Position numbers and translations under genes: made by a program. Below the pieces are notes generated by a model. It saw only the letters and a program-made list of their open reading frames with translations, was not told the DNA's origin and made no database searches. Source: Citrobacter sedlakii NBRC 105722 (GTDB lineage Bacteria; Pseudomonadota; Gammaproteobacteria; Enterobacterales; Enterobacteriaceae). From it: a stretch of 64,000 nucleotides of DNA. The stretch is taken from NCBI RefSeq assembly GCF_000759835.1, contig NZ_BBNB01000009.1, positions 248,001 to 312,000 on the forward strand, read 5' to 3'. Below are positions 35,168 through 46,277 of the stretch, in pieces (within the stretch, counting starts at the first letter, position 1; every line of letters begins with the position of its first letter).

Positions 35168-35189
35168 GGTGCAGCGAAAGGGCTGCACC
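35168..35189 (-). terminator. Hairpin between efp and ecnA
   Basis: GGTGCAGC-CCTTTC-GCTGCACC is an 8-bp perfect stem followed on the minus strand by ACTGTTTTCC. The T-run is poor, so it probably attenuates efp transcription into ecnA and does not fully stop it. Confidence 0.5.
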
Positions 35190-35230
35190 AAATTTATGCT
35201 GATCCACACCATCCTTCAGGATGAGATGGA

Positions 35231-35797
35231 TTATTTAACGCGGGAAACGTATTCGCCTGAACGCGTATCCACTTTGATCACTTCGCCAATCTGAACGAAC
35301 AGCGGAACTTTAACCACTGCGCCAGTGGACAGCGTTGCCGGCTTGCCGCCAGTCCCTGCGGTATCGCCTTTCAGACCCGGGTCGGTATCAACGATTTCCA
35401 GCTCAACGAAGTTCGGCGGCGTGACGGAGATCGGCTGGCCGTTCCACAGGGTTACGATGCACTCAGCCTGGTCCAGCAGCCATTTCGCGTTGTCGCCGAT
35501 CGCTTTCGCATCAGCAGACAGTTGCTCAAAGGTTTCGTTGTTCATGAAGTGCCAGAACTCACCGTCGGTGTACAGGTAAGTCAGGTTCATATCGACTACG
35601 TCAGCGCCTTCTGCGGAGTCAGTAGATTTGAAGGTTTTCTCTACGCGAGTACCGGTCAGCAGGCGGCGCAGCTTAACGCGAGCAAAAGCCTGACCTTTAC
35701 CTGGTTTAACGAATTCGCTGGCTTCAACCGCATAAGGTTCGCCGTCCAACATGATTTTAAGACCAGCGCGAAAATCGTTGCTATAGTACGTTGCCAT
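35231..35797 (-). CDS. efp: Elongation factor P
   Basis: A 188-residue three-domain OB-fold protein that rescues ribosomes stalled at polyproline stretches. The loop VKPGKGQAF places Lys34 as the residue modified by EpmA with beta-lysine made by EpmB. The start [12 protein letters not shown] is standard. It is divergent from epmB, whose ATG is only 41 nt away. ecnA and ecnB follow downstream. Confidence 0.96.
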   Translation of the reverse strand: MATYYSNDFRAGLKIMLDGEPYAVEASEFVKPGKGQAFARVKLRRLLTGTRVEKTFKSTDSAEGADVVDMNLTYLYTDGEFWHFMNNETFEQLSADAKAIGDNAKWLLDQAECIVTLWNGQPISVTPPNFVELEIVDTDPGLKGDTAGTGGKPATLSTGAVVKVPLFVQIGEVIKVDTRSGEYVSRVK

Positions 35798-35838
35798 AAG
35801 GCCCTCTGAAAATTGTTAACTGGTAGCTAAGCCACAAA

Positions 35839-36867
35839 ATGGCGCATATTGTAACCCTAAATACCCCATCCAGAGAAGATTGGTTATCGCAACTTGCCGA
35901 TGTTGTGACCGATCCCGATGAGCTCCTGCGTCTTTTAAACATAGAGGCAGACGAAAACCTGTTAGCCGGGCGTGACGCCAGACGTCTGTTCGCCCTTCGC
36001 GTGCCGCGGGCGTTTATCGCGCGCATGGAGAAAGGTAACCCTGACGATCCGCTTTTACGTCAAGTACTTACTTCGCAAGAGGAGTTTATCGCCGCGCCCG
36101 GTTTTTCCACCGATCCGCTCGATGAGCAGCACAGCGTGGTGCCCGGACTGCTGCATAAATACCACAACCGGGCGCTGCTTTTAGTGAAAGGCGGCTGCGC
36201 GGTAAATTGTCGTTATTGCTTCCGCCGTCACTTTCCTTATGCGGAAAATCAGGGCAATAAACGCAACTGGCAGGCCGCGCTGGACTATATCAGCGCCCAT
36301 CCGGAGCTGGATGAGATCATTTTTTCCGGCGGCGATCCGCTGATGGCAAAAGACCACGAGCTGGACTGGCTGCTCACCCAACTGGAGGCCATCCGACACG
36401 TAAAGCGTCTGCGCATACACAGTCGCTTGCCGATTGTTATTCCAGCGCGCATCACGGAGGGATTGGTGGCCCGCTTCGCGCACTCTTCTCTCCAGATCCT
36501 GCTGGTGAACCATATCAACCACGCCAATGAAATCGACGCCAGTTTTCGGGACGCTATGGCGAAATTGCGCACGGCTGGCGTCACGCTGCTTAACCAGAGC
36601 GTCCTGCTGCGCGGCGTAAATGACAACGCCCGGACGCTTGCCGCTCTCAGCAACGCCCTGTTCGACGCGGGCGTGATGCCCTATTACCTGCACGTACTGG
36701 ATAAAGTGCAGGGCGCAGCGCATTTCATGGTCACCGATGACGAAGCGCGCCAGATTATGCGCGAACTGTTAACGCTGGTGTCGGGTTATCTGGTGCCTAA
36801 ACTGGCGCGGGAAATTGGCGGCGAGCCCAGTAAAACGCCCCTCGACTTACAGCTACGTCAGCAATAA
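35839..36867 (+). CDS. epmB: EF-P (R)-beta-lysine synthase EpmB (lysine 2,3-aminomutase type)
   Basis: A 342-residue radical-SAM, PLP-dependent enzyme that converts L-lysine into (R)-beta-lysine for EF-P modification. The radical-SAM motif is CAVNCRYC (CxxxCxxC) in GGCAVNCRYCFRRHFPY. FSGGDPLMAK is also conserved, and the Lys that binds PLP is expected near the C-terminus. It diverges from efp and is followed by a hairpin at 36876-36897. Confidence 0.95.
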   Translation: MAHIVTLNTPSREDWLSQLADVVTDPDELLRLLNIEADENLLAGRDARRLFALRVPRAFIARMEKGNPDDPLLRQVLTSQEEFIAAPGFSTDPLDEQHSVVPGLLHKYHNRALLLVKGGCAVNCRYCFRRHFPYAENQGNKRNWQAALDYISAHPELDEIIFSGGDPLMAKDHELDWLLTQLEAIRHVKRLRIHSRLPIVIPARITEGLVARFAHSSLQILLVNHINHANEIDASFRDAMAKLRTAGVTLLNQSVLLRGVNDNARTLAALSNALFDAGVMPYYLHVLDKVQGAAHFMVTDDEARQIMRELLTLVSGYLVPKLAREIGGEPSKTPLDLQLRQQ

Positions 36868-36875
36868 GCCACAAA

Positions 36876-36897
36876 AGGTGTCCGGTTCCGGACACCT
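36876..36897 (+). terminator. Hairpin after epmB
   Basis: AGGTGTCCGG and CCGGACACCT face each other with only TT between them, so the effective stem is about 9 bp. It starts 9 nt after the epmB stop. The downstream sequence CCATTTAAATT is a weak T-tract. Confidence 0.6.
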
Positions 36898-37028
36898 CCA
36901 TTTAAATTACCCGCTTTCCCGCTCTACATTATGTTACTTTAACGATAACTGTCGCATTATATATTTAAAAAACATATATATAGCTCGTAACTAATGATTT
37001 AATTAATAATTGGTTAGGGAGAACCTTG

Positions 37029-37892
37029 ATGGCTATGAGTATCAAAGGCATTAATACAGGTGTTATTCGTAAATCGAATGAATTTATGGCGCTGGCGCTG
37101 AAAATAAAAGAGCCAAGAAATAAAGAATCACTGTTCTTTTTGACCGCGCTGGAGTTAAGGGATCTGCTGATCGCGCTGGAAAGCCGCCTCCATGAAAAGC
37201 AGCAATTAAATGCGGAACAGCGGCAGTACTATGAGAAAGCGCGCGATAAGGTCAGTAAAAAGCTGTTGGATAACACCCCGTCCATGGTGGAAGACGAACT
37301 TAAACACGCCGATGTTAACCGGCGCATTGTTTCTGTCACCTTATCCGAGGCAAATAGCGAGGACTTACTGTTCGTCTGCCAGCTTCACGACGGCAGCCGC
37401 TGTGAATTGATAATTAACGAGCTGCAGATTGAAATGCTGGTCCAGGCGATAGTTCGGGCGTTGAGTAATGCCGGTATGCGTGAACTGGCGCTGCGGATTT
37501 CTTCTCTTCTCGACTTCCTGCCGTTATATGACGCCGACTGCAAGAGCAATGATAATCTGGAATATGACGCCTACGCGCAACCGGACTGGAAACACGCGCT
37601 TTTCAGCCACTATGTCGCGGTGCTTTACCGTTATACCGATGAAACCGGAAAAGAGCAGCACAGCGGCGTTGTGGTAAAAACCCGCTCGCCTTCCGGTAAT
37701 AAAGAGGTGGAGTCGATTTCACGTCGGCTGCTCGACTTTAGTCCGAGACTGAAAAAGCTGGCAGGAAAGCCGTGTCAGGTATTCGCCAGAACGCTGGCCA
37801 CAGGGAAAACGCAGAAGCTCACTCAGGAACAGTGCCTGCGCGCGTTGCACTACTTACGCGTTCAGTCGGATAAGGCCCCGCGGAATGCCTGA
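37029..37892 (+). CDS. yjeJ: Uncharacterised protein YjeJ
   Basis: A 287-residue soluble protein without signal peptide or membrane helices, rich in charged helices in its first half (AMSIKGINTGVIRKSNEF start). It matches YjeJ of E. coli in position and length. I know of no demonstrated function. I start it at ATG 37029, which has a GGGAG site 8 nt upstream; a TTG directly before it is also in frame. The 161-nt gap before it is AT-rich and should hold its promoter. A BIME follows the stop. Confidence 0.8.
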   Translation: MAMSIKGINTGVIRKSNEFMALALKIKEPRNKESLFFLTALELRDLLIALESRLHEKQQLNAEQRQYYEKARDKVSKKLLDNTPSMVEDELKHADVNRRIVSVTLSEANSEDLLFVCQLHDGSRCELIINELQIEMLVQAIVRALSNAGMRELALRISSLLDFLPLYDADCKSNDNLEYDAYAQPDWKHALFSHYVAVLYRYTDETGKEQHSGVVVKTRSPSGNKEVESISRRLLDFSPRLKKLAGKPCQVFARTLATGKTQKLTQEQCLRALHYLRVQSDKAPRNA

Positions 37893-37965
37893 CGGCGCTG
37901 CGTTTATCAGGCCTACAGGAGCCGTAGGCCGGATAAGTCGCGTCACGTCGCCATCCGGCAAGGAG
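37893..37965. repeat. BIME (two REP units) between yjeJ and yjeI
   Basis: GCCTGACGGCGCTGCGTTTATCAGGC is followed by GCCGGATAAGTCG...CGCCATCCGGC, joined by CTACAGGAGCCGTAG. This is the classical head-to-head REP pair between convergent genes. Confidence 0.88.
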
Positions 37966-37972
37966 AGTGCGA

Positions 37973-38326
37973 TTAATTAGGGCACTTATAAACTTGTCCC
38001 GTCATTTCACTGGCGGTCGGGACAAAACTGGATAACATCCCCTGTGATGGGCTGCTTACGCCGTAAAGCACATTGCCGCCCATTGCCGCAGCCTGGTTAC
38101 GCAGATCGTTTGCCGCGCCGCGCATAGAACCGCCTTCCTCGCCATGCTGACCAGAAAGCCAGTTGCTTTGCTTACCGGTTGCCGTACCAATCAGTTGGCA
38201 CTCCGCGCCTGGCTTTTCTTCCATGAAGCGAACGCTTTGACCGGCAGCGCTCAGTTCGTTGCTGGAGCTACAACCCGCCATCAGTAGCGCGGCACCGACG
38301 ATCCCTGCTAAATATTTCACGTGCAT
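37973..38326 (-). CDS. yjeI: Lipoprotein YjeI (DUF4156)
   Basis: A 117-residue lipoprotein starting MHVKYLAGIVGAALL, with lipobox LMAGC (C20) followed by SSSNELSAAG. It carries the DUF4156 fold signature GAECQLIGTATGKQSNW and ends VYKCPN. It matches E. coli YjeI closely; the function is unknown. I chose ATG 38326 because it matches that protein and has a GGGGAAT site. The gene is downstream of groESL on the same strand, beyond a strong terminator. Confidence 0.88.
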   Translation of the reverse strand: MHVKYLAGIVGAALLMAGCSSSNELSAAGQSVRFMEEKPGAECQLIGTATGKQSNWLSGQHGEEGGSMRGAANDLRNQAAAMGGNVLYGVSSPSQGMLSSFVPTASEMTGQVYKCPN

Positions 38327-38390
38327 GTTATTCCCCATAATCAATGAGCTGGACTCGTTGTCCGTAGTTGAATCTTATACTAAAAAGATG

Positions 38391-38430
38391 ACTAAAAGAA
38401 AAACCCCCGGACATTTCTGCCCGGGGGTTT
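38391..38430 (-). terminator. Terminator downstream of groEL
   Basis: On the minus strand AAACCCCCGG and CCGGGGGTTT close a GCAGAAATGT loop, followed by TTTCTTTTAGT. It lies about 155 nt after groEL and insulates yjeI from heat-shock transcription. Confidence 0.85.
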
Positions 38431-38508
38431 CTCATTTTTCGCAATATGTTCGTTATGCGTATTTAATCGATATTTCACGTTGCAGGCAGGCGGCAAGTTC
38501 TTTTATCT

Positions 38509-38536
38509 CCAGGAGCTTACATCAGTAAGCTCCTGG
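38509..38536 (-). repeat. 12-bp perfect stem-loop in the groEL 3' untranslated region
   Basis: CCAGGAGCTTAC-TGAT-GTAAGCTCCTGG (minus strand) is a perfect 12-bp stem with a 4-nt loop, 49 nt after the groEL stop. No T-run follows, so it looks like an mRNA-stabilising or processing hairpin more than a terminator. Confidence 0.65.
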
Positions 38537-38585
38537 GCAGAGAAACGCTGCCAACGTACCTGCGGCGGGAAGTATGAGGATTAAA

Positions 38586-40244
<1,659 letters not shown>

Positions 40245-40271
40245 TCAAATTCGTACAGTTTCGTGCGTTAA

Positions 40272-40631
<360 letters not shown>

Positions 40632-40643
40632 CTAGTGACCAGA

Positions 40644-40673
40644 GAGATGGGGATGGGGTTTTACCCCTTCAAG
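40644..40673 (-). promoter_or_regulatory. Heat-shock (sigma-32) promoter of groESL
   Basis: On the minus strand CCCCTTGAAGGGG contains the sigma-32 -35 core CTTGAA (40668-40673). CCCCATCTC (40644-40652) is the matching -10 element. Both closely follow the E. coli groE promoter. The start site would be about 70-75 nt before groES. Confidence 0.88.
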
Positions 40674-40837
40674 GGGTAACGCAAAAAAAAATTATCTTCA
40701 GCGAAAAATCCTGTAAAAACACGGCTTACCTCACATTTCTCGTCTATTTAATCGCCTGCGTCATAAGCAAATCTGATTGTGATACCATCGAAAATCTGCG
40801 CAGTTGCCTGACACCAGGCGCAACCGGATAACTTCTC

Positions 40838-42088
40838 ATGAGTGGACTGAAACAAGAGCTGGGACTGGCTCAGGGCATCGGCCTGTTGTCGACATCGTTA
40901 TTAGGCACCGGCGTCTTCGCCGTTCCGGCGCTGGCGGCGCTGGTTGCAGGCAACAATAGCCTGTGGGCCTGGCCAATTTTGATCGTTTTAGTGTTTCCCA
41001 TCGCGATTGTCTTTGCACTGTTGGGCCGCCACTACCCCAGCGCGGGCGGCGTCGCTCATTTCGTCGGCATGGCGTTTGGTCCACATCTGGAACGCGTCAC
41101 CGGTTGGCTGTTTTTATCCGTGATCCCCGTGGGGCTCCCCGCCGCCCTGCATATCGCCGCCGGATTTGGCCAGGCGATGTTTGGCTGGCACGGCTGGCAG
41201 CTTTTGCTCGCGGAACTGGGCACGCTGGCGCTGGTGTGGTACATCGGTTCGCGCGGCGCCAGCTCCAGCGCCAATCTGCAATCGGTAATTGCCGGGCTTA
41301 TCGTCGCGCTGATTGTCGCTATCTGGTGGGCAGGCGACCTGAAACCGGCGGAAATCCCCTTCCCTGCCCCTGGCGAAATAGAGATGTCAGGATTGTTTTC
41401 CGCGCTGTCGGTGATGTTCTGGTGTTTTGTGGGTCTGGAAGCGTTCGCTCATCTCGCCTCTGAATTTAAAAAACCGGAACGCGATTTCCCCCGCGCGCTG
41501 ATGATTGGCCTGCTGCTGGCGGGCTCCGTCTACTGGGGCTGCACCGTTGTGGTACTGCATTTTGGCGCCTATGGCGAGACGATGGCGGCCGCAGCATCGC
41601 TGCCTGACATCGTGGTGCGGCTGTTTGGCGTGCAGGCGCTGTGGGTGGCTTGCGTCATTGGATATCTGGCCTGCTTTGCCAGCCTCAATATTTATATCCA
41701 GAGCTTTGCCCGCCTGGTGTGGTCCCAGGCGCAATATAAGCCCGATCATTATCTGGCCCGCCTCTCGCCACGCCACATTCCGCGTAATGCATTGAATGCC
41801 GTGTTGGGTTGTTGTGTAGTCAGCACACTGTGTATTTACGCGCTGGAGATCAATCTTGATGCGCTGATCGTCTACGCCAACGGCATCTTTATCATGATTT
41901 ATCTGCTGTGCATGCTGGCCGGATGCCGCCTGCTGAAAGGTCGCTACCGCGCGCTGGCGGTGGTTGGCGGGGCATTATGTTTGCTGTTGCTGGCGATGGT
42001 GGGCTGGAAAAGCCTGTACGCACTGGTGATGCTGGCCGGATTATGGCTGTGTTTGCCGAAACGGAAAAAAGTGGAAAGTCGGTTGTAG
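40838..42088 (+). CDS. yjeH: Amino-acid exporter YjeH (APC superfamily)
   Basis: A 416-residue membrane protein with about 12 predicted helices and the APC opening motif LLSTSLLGTGVFAVPALAAL. In E. coli YjeH exports methionine and branched-chain amino acids. It diverges from groES, with a 272-nt gap between the start codons. A GC-rich hairpin shared with convergent fxsA follows its stop. Confidence 0.88.
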   Translation: MSGLKQELGLAQGIGLLSTSLLGTGVFAVPALAALVAGNNSLWAWPILIVLVFPIAIVFALLGRHYPSAGGVAHFVGMAFGPHLERVTGWLFLSVIPVGLPAALHIAAGFGQAMFGWHGWQLLLAELGTLALVWYIGSRGASSSANLQSVIAGLIVALIVAIWWAGDLKPAEIPFPAPGEIEMSGLFSALSVMFWCFVGLEAFAHLASEFKKPERDFPRALMIGLLLAGSVYWGCTVVVLHFGAYGETMAAAASLPDIVVRLFGVQALWVACVIGYLACFASLNIYIQSFARLVWSQAQYKPDHYLARLSPRHIPRNALNAVLGCCVVSTLCIYALEINLDALIVYANGIFIMIYLLCMLAGCRLLKGRYRALAVVGGALCLLLLAMVGWKSLYALVMLAGLWLCLPKRKKVESRL

Positions 42089-42095
42089 TTCGAGT

Positions 42096-42124
42096 GGCCC
42101 GGCCGACGCACAGCGTTCCGGGCC
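42096..42124. terminator. Hairpin between convergent yjeH and fxsA
   Basis: GGCCCGG and CCGGGCC form a 7-bp GC-only stem around a 15-nt loop, without a T-run on either side. It could be a REP-like or factor-assisted end for both genes. Confidence 0.45.
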
Positions 42125-42142
42125 TGCACGGTCACAAAGCAA

Positions 42143-42619
42143 TCAATCGCGGCGATCGTCTTTATGTTCGATCCGGTCACGCTCTTCATCTTTACGCTGA
42201 AACTCGCCGTCAAACGTCTCGCCGCCGCCCGTTCCGGCGCTAAATCCACCGCCCGGCATTCGGGAAAAACGCAAATGCGGCAGCAGCTTCATCGTCAGAT
42301 GCTTTTGCACTGGGGGTAATAAAAGAAGCAAGCCGAGGAAGTCGGTAAAAAAGCCAGGCAACAACAGCAGCAGACCGGCAATGATCAGCGACACGCTCTT
42401 GATCATCTCCGCCGCCGGGCTCTCACCCGCCGCCATTTTCTGCTGCATCAGCATAAAATTCTTAAATCCCTGGTTACGCACCAGCGACATCCCAATCACC
42501 GACGTGAAGATGACGAGGATCAGGGTCATCAGCACGCCCAACACATGGGCGACCTGAATAAAGATAGAAATCTCAATATAAACATAGAGAAAGACAGCAA
42601 GTAACGGTATCCAGCGCAA
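42143..42619 (-). CDS. fxsA: Membrane protein FxsA
   Basis: A 158-residue inner-membrane protein with three or four helices (about 5-45 and 75-105) and a Gly-rich, charged C-terminal tail (RMPGGGFSAGTGGGETFDGEF). In E. coli, FxsA overproduction relieves exclusion of phage T7 by the F plasmid, but its normal role is unknown. It converges with yjeH and diverges from aspA. Confidence 0.9.
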   Translation of the reverse strand: MRWIPLLAVFLYVYIEISIFIQVAHVLGVLMTLILVIFTSVIGMSLVRNQGFKNFMLMQQKMAAGESPAAEMIKSVSLIIAGLLLLLPGFFTDFLGLLLLLPPVQKHLTMKLLPHLRFSRMPGGGFSAGTGGGETFDGEFQRKDEERDRIEHKDDRRD

Positions 42620-42755
42620 GGGGTTCTCCTGTGGCAGACCGCCGTTTCACCCACGTCGGCCTGAAATTGGTTGCGATTCGCATTAGTCAGTTGTTGGGGT
42701 AGTTCGCAAAATTTCAAGCTGTTTGTACACTTATTTTTGGAGTTAATCCTGAAGC

Positions 42756-42822
42756 GGTGACATATTTCACAAAATAATAATTAAGGGGTAATTAGTACCA
42801 CTTAAAGTGATCCAGATTACGG
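42756..42822 (+). promoter_or_regulatory. aspA upstream region with two CRP-like sites
   Basis: GGTGACATATTTCACA (42756-42771) is an excellent TGTGA-N6-TCACA match, and AAGTGATCCAGATTACGG (42805-42822) is a second one. aspA is activated by CRP in E. coli. The rest of the 339-nt gap 42620-42958 also contains the fxsA promoter; I see no gene in it. Confidence 0.7.
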
Positions 42823-42958
42823 CACAATTCCTGCAGCAGCATATGATCTCGTATACCAGACTGACGGAGGGGATAATCGTCGGTCAAGAAACAATCGAAA
42901 CCACATATGTTCTGTGTGTTTAGTGCATTCATTGGCAGCTTTAAAAAAGAAGGTTCAC

Positions 42959-44395
42959 ATGTTAAACAACATTCGTATCGAAGAAGATCTGTTGGGTACC
43001 AGGGAAGTTCCAGCTGAAGCCTACTATGGTGTTCACACTCTGAGAGCGATTGAAAACTTCTACATTAGCAACAGCAAAATCAGCGATATCCCTGAGTTTG
43101 TGCGCGGAATGGTAATGGTGAAGAAGGCCGCGGCTCTGGCGAACAAAGAGCTGCAAACCATTCCTAAGAGTGTGGCGAATGCAATCATCGCCGCATGTGA
43201 TGAAGTCCTGAATAACGGCAAATGCATGGACCAGTTCCCGGTAGATGTCTACCAGGGCGGCGCGGGCACTTCCGTTAACATGAACACCAACGAAGTGCTG
43301 GCCAATATCGGGCTGGAGCTGATGGGTCACCAGAAAGGTGAATATCAGTACCTGAATCCGAACGACCACGTGAACAAATGTCAGTCTACTAACGACGCCT
43401 ACCCAACCGGTTTCCGCATCGCGGTTTACGCCTCTATCGTTAAACTGATCGACGCCATTAACCAGCTGCGTGAAGGCTTTGAACGTAAAGCTGTCGAATT
43501 CCAGGACATCCTGAAAATGGGTCGTACCCAGTTGCAGGATGCGGTGCCAATGACGCTGGGTCAGGAATTCCGCGCGTTCAGCGTCCTGCTGAAAGAAGAA
43601 GTGAAAAACATCGAGCGTACCGCCGAGCTGCTGCTGGAAGTTAACCTTGGCGCAACGGCTATCGGTACCGGTCTGAATACCCCGAAAGAATACTCCCCGC
43701 TGGCTGTCCAGAAACTGGCGGAAGTAACAGGTTTCGCCTGCGTACCGGCTGAAGACCTGATCGAAGCGACCTCTGACTGCGGCGCTTATGTCATGGTGCA
43801 CAGCGCGCTGAAACGCCTTGCCGTGAAGATGTCCAAAATCTGTAACGACCTGCGTCTGCTCTCCTCTGGCCCACGTGCTGGCCTGAATGAGATCAACCTG
43901 CCGGAACTGCAAGCGGGCTCTTCCATCATGCCAGCCAAAGTGAACCCGGTTGTGCCAGAAGTCGTAAACCAGGTGTGCTTCAAAGTTATTGGTAACGACA
44001 CCACTGTTACCATGGCGTCTGAAGCGGGTCAGTTGCAGCTGAACGTGATGGAGCCCGTTATTGGTCAGGCGATGTTCGAATCTATCCACATTCTGAGCAA
44101 CGCTTGCTATAACCTGCTGGAAAAATGCGTTAACGGTATCACCGCTAACAAAGACGTGTGCGAAGGGTACGTCTTCAACTCTATTGGTATTGTCACCTAC
44201 CTCAACCCGTTCATCGGCCACCACAACGGCGACATCGTTGGTAAGATTTGCGCCGAAACCGGTAAGAGCGTCCGTGAAGTGGTGCTGGAGCGTGGTCTGT
44301 TGACTGAAGCAGAGCTAGACGATATTTTCTCCGCACAAAACCTGATGCACCCTGCTTACAAAGCAAAACGCTATACTGATGAAAGCGAACAGTAA
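42959..44395 (+). CDS. aspA: Aspartate ammonia-lyase
   Basis: A 478-residue enzyme of the fumarase/aspartase superfamily that interconverts aspartate with fumarate and ammonia, feeding fumarate respiration. The signature loop [15 protein letters not shown], which holds the catalytic serine region, is intact. I chose ATG 42959 ([13 protein letters not shown]), preceded by AGAAGG; this gives exactly the E. coli length, while a longer open frame above it is unsupported. It is followed by a terminator and then dcuA. Confidence 0.96.
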   Translation: MLNNIRIEEDLLGTREVPAEAYYGVHTLRAIENFYISNSKISDIPEFVRGMVMVKKAAALANKELQTIPKSVANAIIAACDEVLNNGKCMDQFPVDVYQGGAGTSVNMNTNEVLANIGLELMGHQKGEYQYLNPNDHVNKCQSTNDAYPTGFRIAVYASIVKLIDAINQLREGFERKAVEFQDILKMGRTQLQDAVPMTLGQEFRAFSVLLKEEVKNIERTAELLLEVNLGATAIGTGLNTPKEYSPLAVQKLAEVTGFACVPAEDLIEATSDCGAYVMVHSALKRLAVKMSKICNDLRLLSSGPRAGLNEINLPELQAGSSIMPAKVNPVVPEVVNQVCFKVIGNDTTVTMASEAGQLQLNVMEPVIGQAMFESIHILSNACYNLLEKCVNGITANKDVCEGYVFNSIGIVTYLNPFIGHHNGDIVGKICAETGKSVREVVLERGLLTEAELDDIFSAQNLMHPAYKAKRYTDESEQ

Positions 44396-44416
44396 TCATA
44401 CAGGGTAGTACCAAAG

Positions 44417-44445
44417 AGGGCACGTCAGATGACGTGCCCTTTTTC
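44417..44445 (+). terminator. Terminator after aspA
   Basis: AGGGCACGTCA and TGACGTGCCCT close a short GA loop and are followed by TTTTTC. It ends most aspA transcripts; dcuA can be reached by read-through or its own promoter. Confidence 0.93.
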
Positions 44446-44509
44446 ATATAAGAAGTTACCAAATAACAACAATTTAATATCAACTTGTTAAACAACAAGG
44501 AAGGCTAAT

Positions 44510-45811
44510 ATGATAGTTGTCGAACTTATCATTGTTTTGCTGGCAATCTTTTTGGGCGCCAGACTAGGGGGCATCGGTATTGGATTTGCAGGTGGGCTGG
44601 GTGTTCTGGTTCTTGCCGCTATCGGCGTGAAACCCGGTAATATCCCGTTCGATGTCATTTCCATCATCATGGCGGTTATCGCTGCCATCTCCGCAATGCA
44701 GGTCGCGGGCGGTCTTGACTATCTGGTTAACCAGACGGAAAAGCTGCTGCGCCGTAATCCAAAATACATCACGATCCTCGCACCGATCGTCACTTACTTT
44801 TTGACTATTTTCGCAGGCACCGGGAACATCTCTCTGGCAACGCTGCCGGTTATCGCTGAAGTGGCGAAGGAACAAGGCATCAAGCCTTGCCGTCCTCTGT
44901 CCACCGCAGTGGTTTCCGCACAGATTGCGATTACCGCATCGCCCATCTCCGCAGCGGTGGTGTATATGTCTTCTGTGATGGAAGGTCATGGCATTAGCTA
45001 CATCCACCTGCTGTCCGTGGTCATTCCGTCCACGCTGCTGGCGGTTCTGGTGATGTCCTTCCTGGTCACCATGCTGTTCAACTCAAAACTCTCTGACGAT
45101 CCGGTATACCGTAAACGTCTGGAAGAAGGTCTGATTGAACTGCGCGGTGAGAAGCAGATTGACATCAAACCAATGGCGAAAAGCTCCGTCTGGCTGTTCC
45201 TGCTGGGCGTGGTGTGCGTGGTGGTTTACGCGATTATCAACAGCCCAAGCCTCGGCCTGGTTGAGAAGCCGCTGATGAACACCACTAATGCTATCCTGAT
45301 CATCATGCTGAGCGTCGCGACGCTGACCACCATTCTGTGCAAAGTGGAAACTGACGCTATCCTCAACTCCAGTACTTTCAAAGCCGGTATGAGCGCCTGT
45401 ATTTGTATCCTGGGCGTGGCATGGCTGGGTGACACTTTCGTGTCTCACAACATCGACTGGATCAAAGATACTGCGGGTGAAGTGATTCAGGGCCATCCGT
45501 GGCTGCTGGCGGTGATCTTCTTCTTTGCTTCTGCGCTGCTTTACTCTCAGGCGGCAACCGCAAAAGCACTGATGCCGATGGCGCTGGCGCTGAACGTTTC
45601 TCCCCTGACGGCGGTCGCATCGTTTGCGGCGGTTTCTGGTCTGTTCATTCTGCCGACCTATCCGACGCTGGTCGCGGCGGTACAAATGGACGACACCGGC
45701 ACCACGCGTATCGGTAAGTTTGTCTTCAACCACCCGTTCTTCATCCCTGGTACGCTGGGTGTGGTTCTGGCGGTCTGCTTCGGCTTCCTGCTGGGCAGCT
45801 TCATGCTGTAA
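44510..45811 (+). CDS. dcuA: C4-dicarboxylate transporter DcuA
   Basis: A 433-residue inner-membrane transporter (Dcu family) with about 10-12 hydrophobic segments from residue 1 to the end. It takes up aspartate or fumarate in exchange for succinate, mainly under anaerobic conditions. The neighbouring aspA supplies fumarate from aspartate, and frdABCD in the same window consumes it. An AAGGAAG site precedes the ATG. Confidence 0.95.
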   Translation: MIVVELIIVLLAIFLGARLGGIGIGFAGGLGVLVLAAIGVKPGNIPFDVISIIMAVIAAISAMQVAGGLDYLVNQTEKLLRRNPKYITILAPIVTYFLTIFAGTGNISLATLPVIAEVAKEQGIKPCRPLSTAVVSAQIAITASPISAAVVYMSSVMEGHGISYIHLLSVVIPSTLLAVLVMSFLVTMLFNSKLSDDPVYRKRLEEGLIELRGEKQIDIKPMAKSSVWLFLLGVVCVVVYAIINSPSLGLVEKPLMNTTNAILIIMLSVATLTTILCKVETDAILNSSTFKAGMSACICILGVAWLGDTFVSHNIDWIKDTAGEVIQGHPWLLAVIFFFASALLYSQAATAKALMPMALALNVSPLTAVASFAAVSGLFILPTYPTLVAAVQMDDTGTTRIGKFVFNHPFFIPGTLGVVLAVCFGFLLGSFML

Positions 45812-45820
45812 GTATGACCC

Positions 45821-45846
45821 ACGGGGCGTATTCACGCCCCGTTTTT
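45821..45846 (+). terminator. Terminator after dcuA
   Basis: ACGGGGCGT and ACGCCCCGT form a stem around ATTC, followed by TTTT. It separates aspA-dcuA from cutA-dsbD-yjdC. Confidence 0.93.
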
Positions 45847-45929
45847 CCCCTCCCTTTGTCTAACATCCTTCCGCCGTCCATTGTATAGTGACCCCTTCGT
45901 TGCAGGTCTTTCTCTCATTCGAGGTGTTT

Positions 45930-46277
45930 ATGCTTGATGTTAGCCGTCAGGACGAGTCCATCCCCGATGCCGTTGTCGTGCTTTGCACCGCACCGGATGA
46001 AGCCACTGCTCAGGATCTGGCCGCTAAAGCGCTGGCTGAAAAGCTGGCCGCCTGCGCCACGCTGATCCCCGGCGCGACCTCTCTGTACTACTGGGAAGGG
46101 AAGCTGGAGCAGGAATATGAGGTGCAAATGATCCTGAAAACGTCGGTGGCGCACCAGCAAGCCTTACTCGATTGCCTGAAGTCGCATCATCCTTATCAAA
46201 CGCCCGAACTTCTGGTTTTACCCGTTACTCACAGAGACAGTGATTACCTCTCATGGCTCAACGCATCCTTACGCTGA
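45930..46277 (+). CDS. cutA: Divalent-cation tolerance protein CutA
   Basis: A 115-residue trimeric, PII-like fold protein linked to copper tolerance in E. coli, although direct metal handling is debated. The core [17 protein letters not shown] and [20 protein letters not shown] segments are conserved. I chose ATG 45930 ([10 protein letters not shown]) after a GAGG site; the longer frame above is unsupported. It overlaps the start of dsbD by 25 nt. Confidence 0.93.
   Translation: MLDVSRQDESIPDAVVVLCTAPDEATAQDLAAKALAEKLAACATLIPGATSLYYWEGKLEQEYEVQMILKTSVAHQQALLDCLKSHHPYQTPELLVLPVTHRDSDYLSWLNASLR

Noticed and set aside
42962..44224. 420-codon open frame on the minus strand
   Set aside because: It is antisense to aspA and has no ribosome site or family resemblance.
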